From the NCBI GenBank assembly GCA_016781705.1, contig JADDPV010000067.1:1-7370 (forward strand): a DNA stretch of 7,370 bases, written 5' to 3'. The stretch is from Rubrobacter sp. Its GTDB lineage: Bacteria; Actinomycetota; Rubrobacteria; Rubrobacterales; Rubrobacteraceae. Under the pieces are notes generated by a model. The model saw nothing but the letters and a program-made list of their open reading frames with translations, made no database searches and was not told the DNA's origin. Shown piece after piece: positions 6,539 through 7,370 of this stretch (position 1 is its first letter; each line of letters opens with the position of its first letter). The translations under genes were made by a program, and so were the position numbers.

Positions 6539-7221
6539 GCAGCGGACGCGTTGCCCTCAAACTCCAATGCTTGATTCAGTCCTTCTTCGTCCACGTAGGG
6601 GTAGAGGCGCAGGATGTCTTTGGGCTTTATCTCCTGAGCAATGTGGGAGATGAACGCTGTTTCTACCCTGGTTCCCTTTATTACAGGAGCGCCTCCTAAG
6701 ATGCGCGCATTGGACACTAATCGAGGATACCCCTCGATATCTACCGCTCGGCGCTCCCAGTCTTCCCGCGTCTTGCGCAAGAAAGCGTCTAACTCTAGCA
6801 GCAGATCTGGCATCAGAAGCTGCCCAGTGCCGACTTCCAGGTCGTGCTTACCGTCGGTAACGGCCACCGCTCCTCTGGGTGAGCGGTAGAAGCGAAGTTC
6901 ATACCACTGTTGCGCGAAAAGACGGTGGAATACCCAGTCAGATAGTTCCTCAACAGTAGCTGTGACCCGTTGTAGAGAAAAGTGTAGATCGTCTCTGAGG
7001 TGCTGAACCGTCCTGACTTTCAGTAGCTGCTCAAAGGTCAACAGTGTTGGCTTACCCGTTCTAGTCTGCCGTACGGGAGGTCCAAGTATGCCTTTCTTGA
7101 GCCAGTAGTGAACCTTTCGTGCCGTCATGCTGGGTTGCAGAATGTGCGAGACTTCAGCGACTGTATAGACTCCCTCGCCAAGCGCGATGAGGTTTCTACG
7201 CCGACTCGACAACCTGCTCAC
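6535..7221 (-). CDS. MerR-type HTH plus DUF433 protein, probable antitoxin and autoregulator
   Basis: This encodes up to 228 residues. The N-terminal part (about 18-75; VYTVAEVSHILQPSMTARKV, then HYWLKKGILGPPV and LTFEQLLKVRTVQHL) is a MerR-like winged helix-turn-helix. A middle region of roughly 90 residues is unassigned. The C-terminal 60 residues (LVSNARILGGAPVIKGTRVE to YPYVDEEGLNQALEFE) are a clear DUF433 domain, known as the antitoxin partner of DUF5615/VapC45-type PIN proteins. The toxin gene follows with a GTGA overlap, antitoxin first. Likely role: bind and neutralise the toxin and repress its own promoter through the HTH. Start choice is open: GTG 7221 is the longest frame, but the ribosome binding site GAAGGTGA (7225-7218) has proper spacing for TTG at 7212, which would remove three residues. 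Base composition is lower in GC than the left part of the window. Confidence 0.85.
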   Translation of the reverse strand: MSRLSSRRRNLIALGEGVYTVAEVSHILQPSMTARKVHYWLKKGILGPPVRQTRTGKPTLLTFEQLLKVRTVQHLRDDLHFSLQRVTATVEELSDWVFHRLFAQQWYELRFYRSPRGAVAVTDGKHDLEVGTGQLLMPDLLLELDAFLRKTREDWERRAVDIEGYPRLVSNARILGGAPVIKGTRVETAFISHIAQEIKPKDILRLYPYVDEEGLNQALEFEGNASAA

Positions 7222-7246
7222 CTTCCCAAACTAGATCCGACACCTA

Positions 7247-7304
7247 CGCGGAGTATACTCGCGCCCTCAGTCCCGGCCCGATCTACGTATCCGCGAGTCC
7301 CGGC
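7247..7304. repeat. Palindrome and repeats upstream of the antitoxin gene, possible operator
   Basis: GAGTATACTC (7251-7260) is a perfect 10-bp palindrome, overlapped by a CGCG...CGCG symmetry (7247-7263). ACTCGCG (7257-7263) is repeated in inverted form as CGCGAGT (7292-7298), and AGTCCCGGC occurs twice in direct orientation (7269-7277 and 7296-7304). Their position between the promoter candidate and the gene suits binding sites for the HTH protein encoded there. This is inferred from layout only. Confidence 0.4.
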
Positions 7305-7311
7305 TTGTCAA
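7282..7311 (-). promoter_or_regulatory. Candidate promoter of the toxin-antitoxin operon
   Basis: On the minus strand a perfect -35 box TTGACA (7311-7306) is followed after 16 bases by TACGTA (7289-7284), a poor -10 match. A better -10-like TATACT lies further down at 7256-7251, inside a palindrome, but has no good -35 at the right distance. The TTGACA is only about ten bases from the start of the second insertion element. Confidence 0.4.
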
Positions 7312-7319
7312 CGTAGGGG

Positions 7320-7370
7320 CCTCACAGCGGTCTGCATAAGGGTTGATCCTCGTGCTAGCCTTCGGGCATG
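7320..7370 (+). mobile_element. Left end of a second, related IS630-type element (partial)
   Basis: CTCACAGCGG at 7321-7330 matches the terminal repeat of the first element (identical to its right end, one difference from its left end). With a single one-base gap, the remaining bases to the window edge align with the first element's left end, including GGGTTGA, GTGC, and an ATG in the equivalent place (7368-7370 versus 4606-4608). About seven in ten positions agree. The transposase gene itself would lie beyond the window. Confidence 0.65.

Noticed and set aside
1..7370. CRISPR array, tRNA or rRNA genes
   Set aside because: No regularly spaced direct repeats and no tRNA or rRNA-like sequence were seen on either strand.

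Overview
This is GC-rich bacterial DNA with GTG and TTG starts, strong GGAGG-type ribosome binding sites, tightly overlapping genes and an IS630-type element. The style fits a high-GC actinobacterium. A Rubrobacter-like host is my guess from codon style and element type and is not proven here.

Left part (1-4351, plus strand): a two-gene operon. The first frame is open from the left edge. It starts with what looks like the C-terminal end of a DUF559/Vsr-like endonuclease fold and runs in frame into a complete DEAH-type SF2 helicase. An internal ATG at 250 has a very good ribosome binding site, so a separate helicase may also be made. The second gene overlaps the first by 8 bases and encodes an 829-residue protein I do not recognise. 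It has repeated FGGD-centred segments and an amphipathic C-terminal tail. A nuclease-like domain, a helicase and a large unknown partner together resemble anti-phage or DNA-processing systems; this is the best candidate here for an undescribed system.

Middle (4352-5713): a non-coding gap with an orphan ribosome binding site, then a decayed IS630-family element. Its transposase reading frame is broken twice. One break is a 10-base insertion that exactly completes a 25-bp perfect inverted repeat, the mark of a template-switch (quasipalindrome) mutation. The other is a -1 shift at a run of seven A, which may be programmed. Its terminal inverted repeats resemble the last 51 bases of the window, where a second related element appears to begin.

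Right part (5714-7370): a small charged helical protein of unknown function on the plus strand, then on the minus strand a two-gene toxin-antitoxin-like module. That module pairs a MerR-type HTH plus DUF433 protein with a DUF5615/VapC45-like PIN-fold protein, overlapping by four bases. It is visibly more AT-rich than the rest, suggesting separate acquisition. Its upstream region carries a TTGACA box, a palindrome and a direct repeat, and lies next to the second element. The combination of helicase operon, toxin-antitoxin module and insertion sequences is typical of an accessory or defence island.
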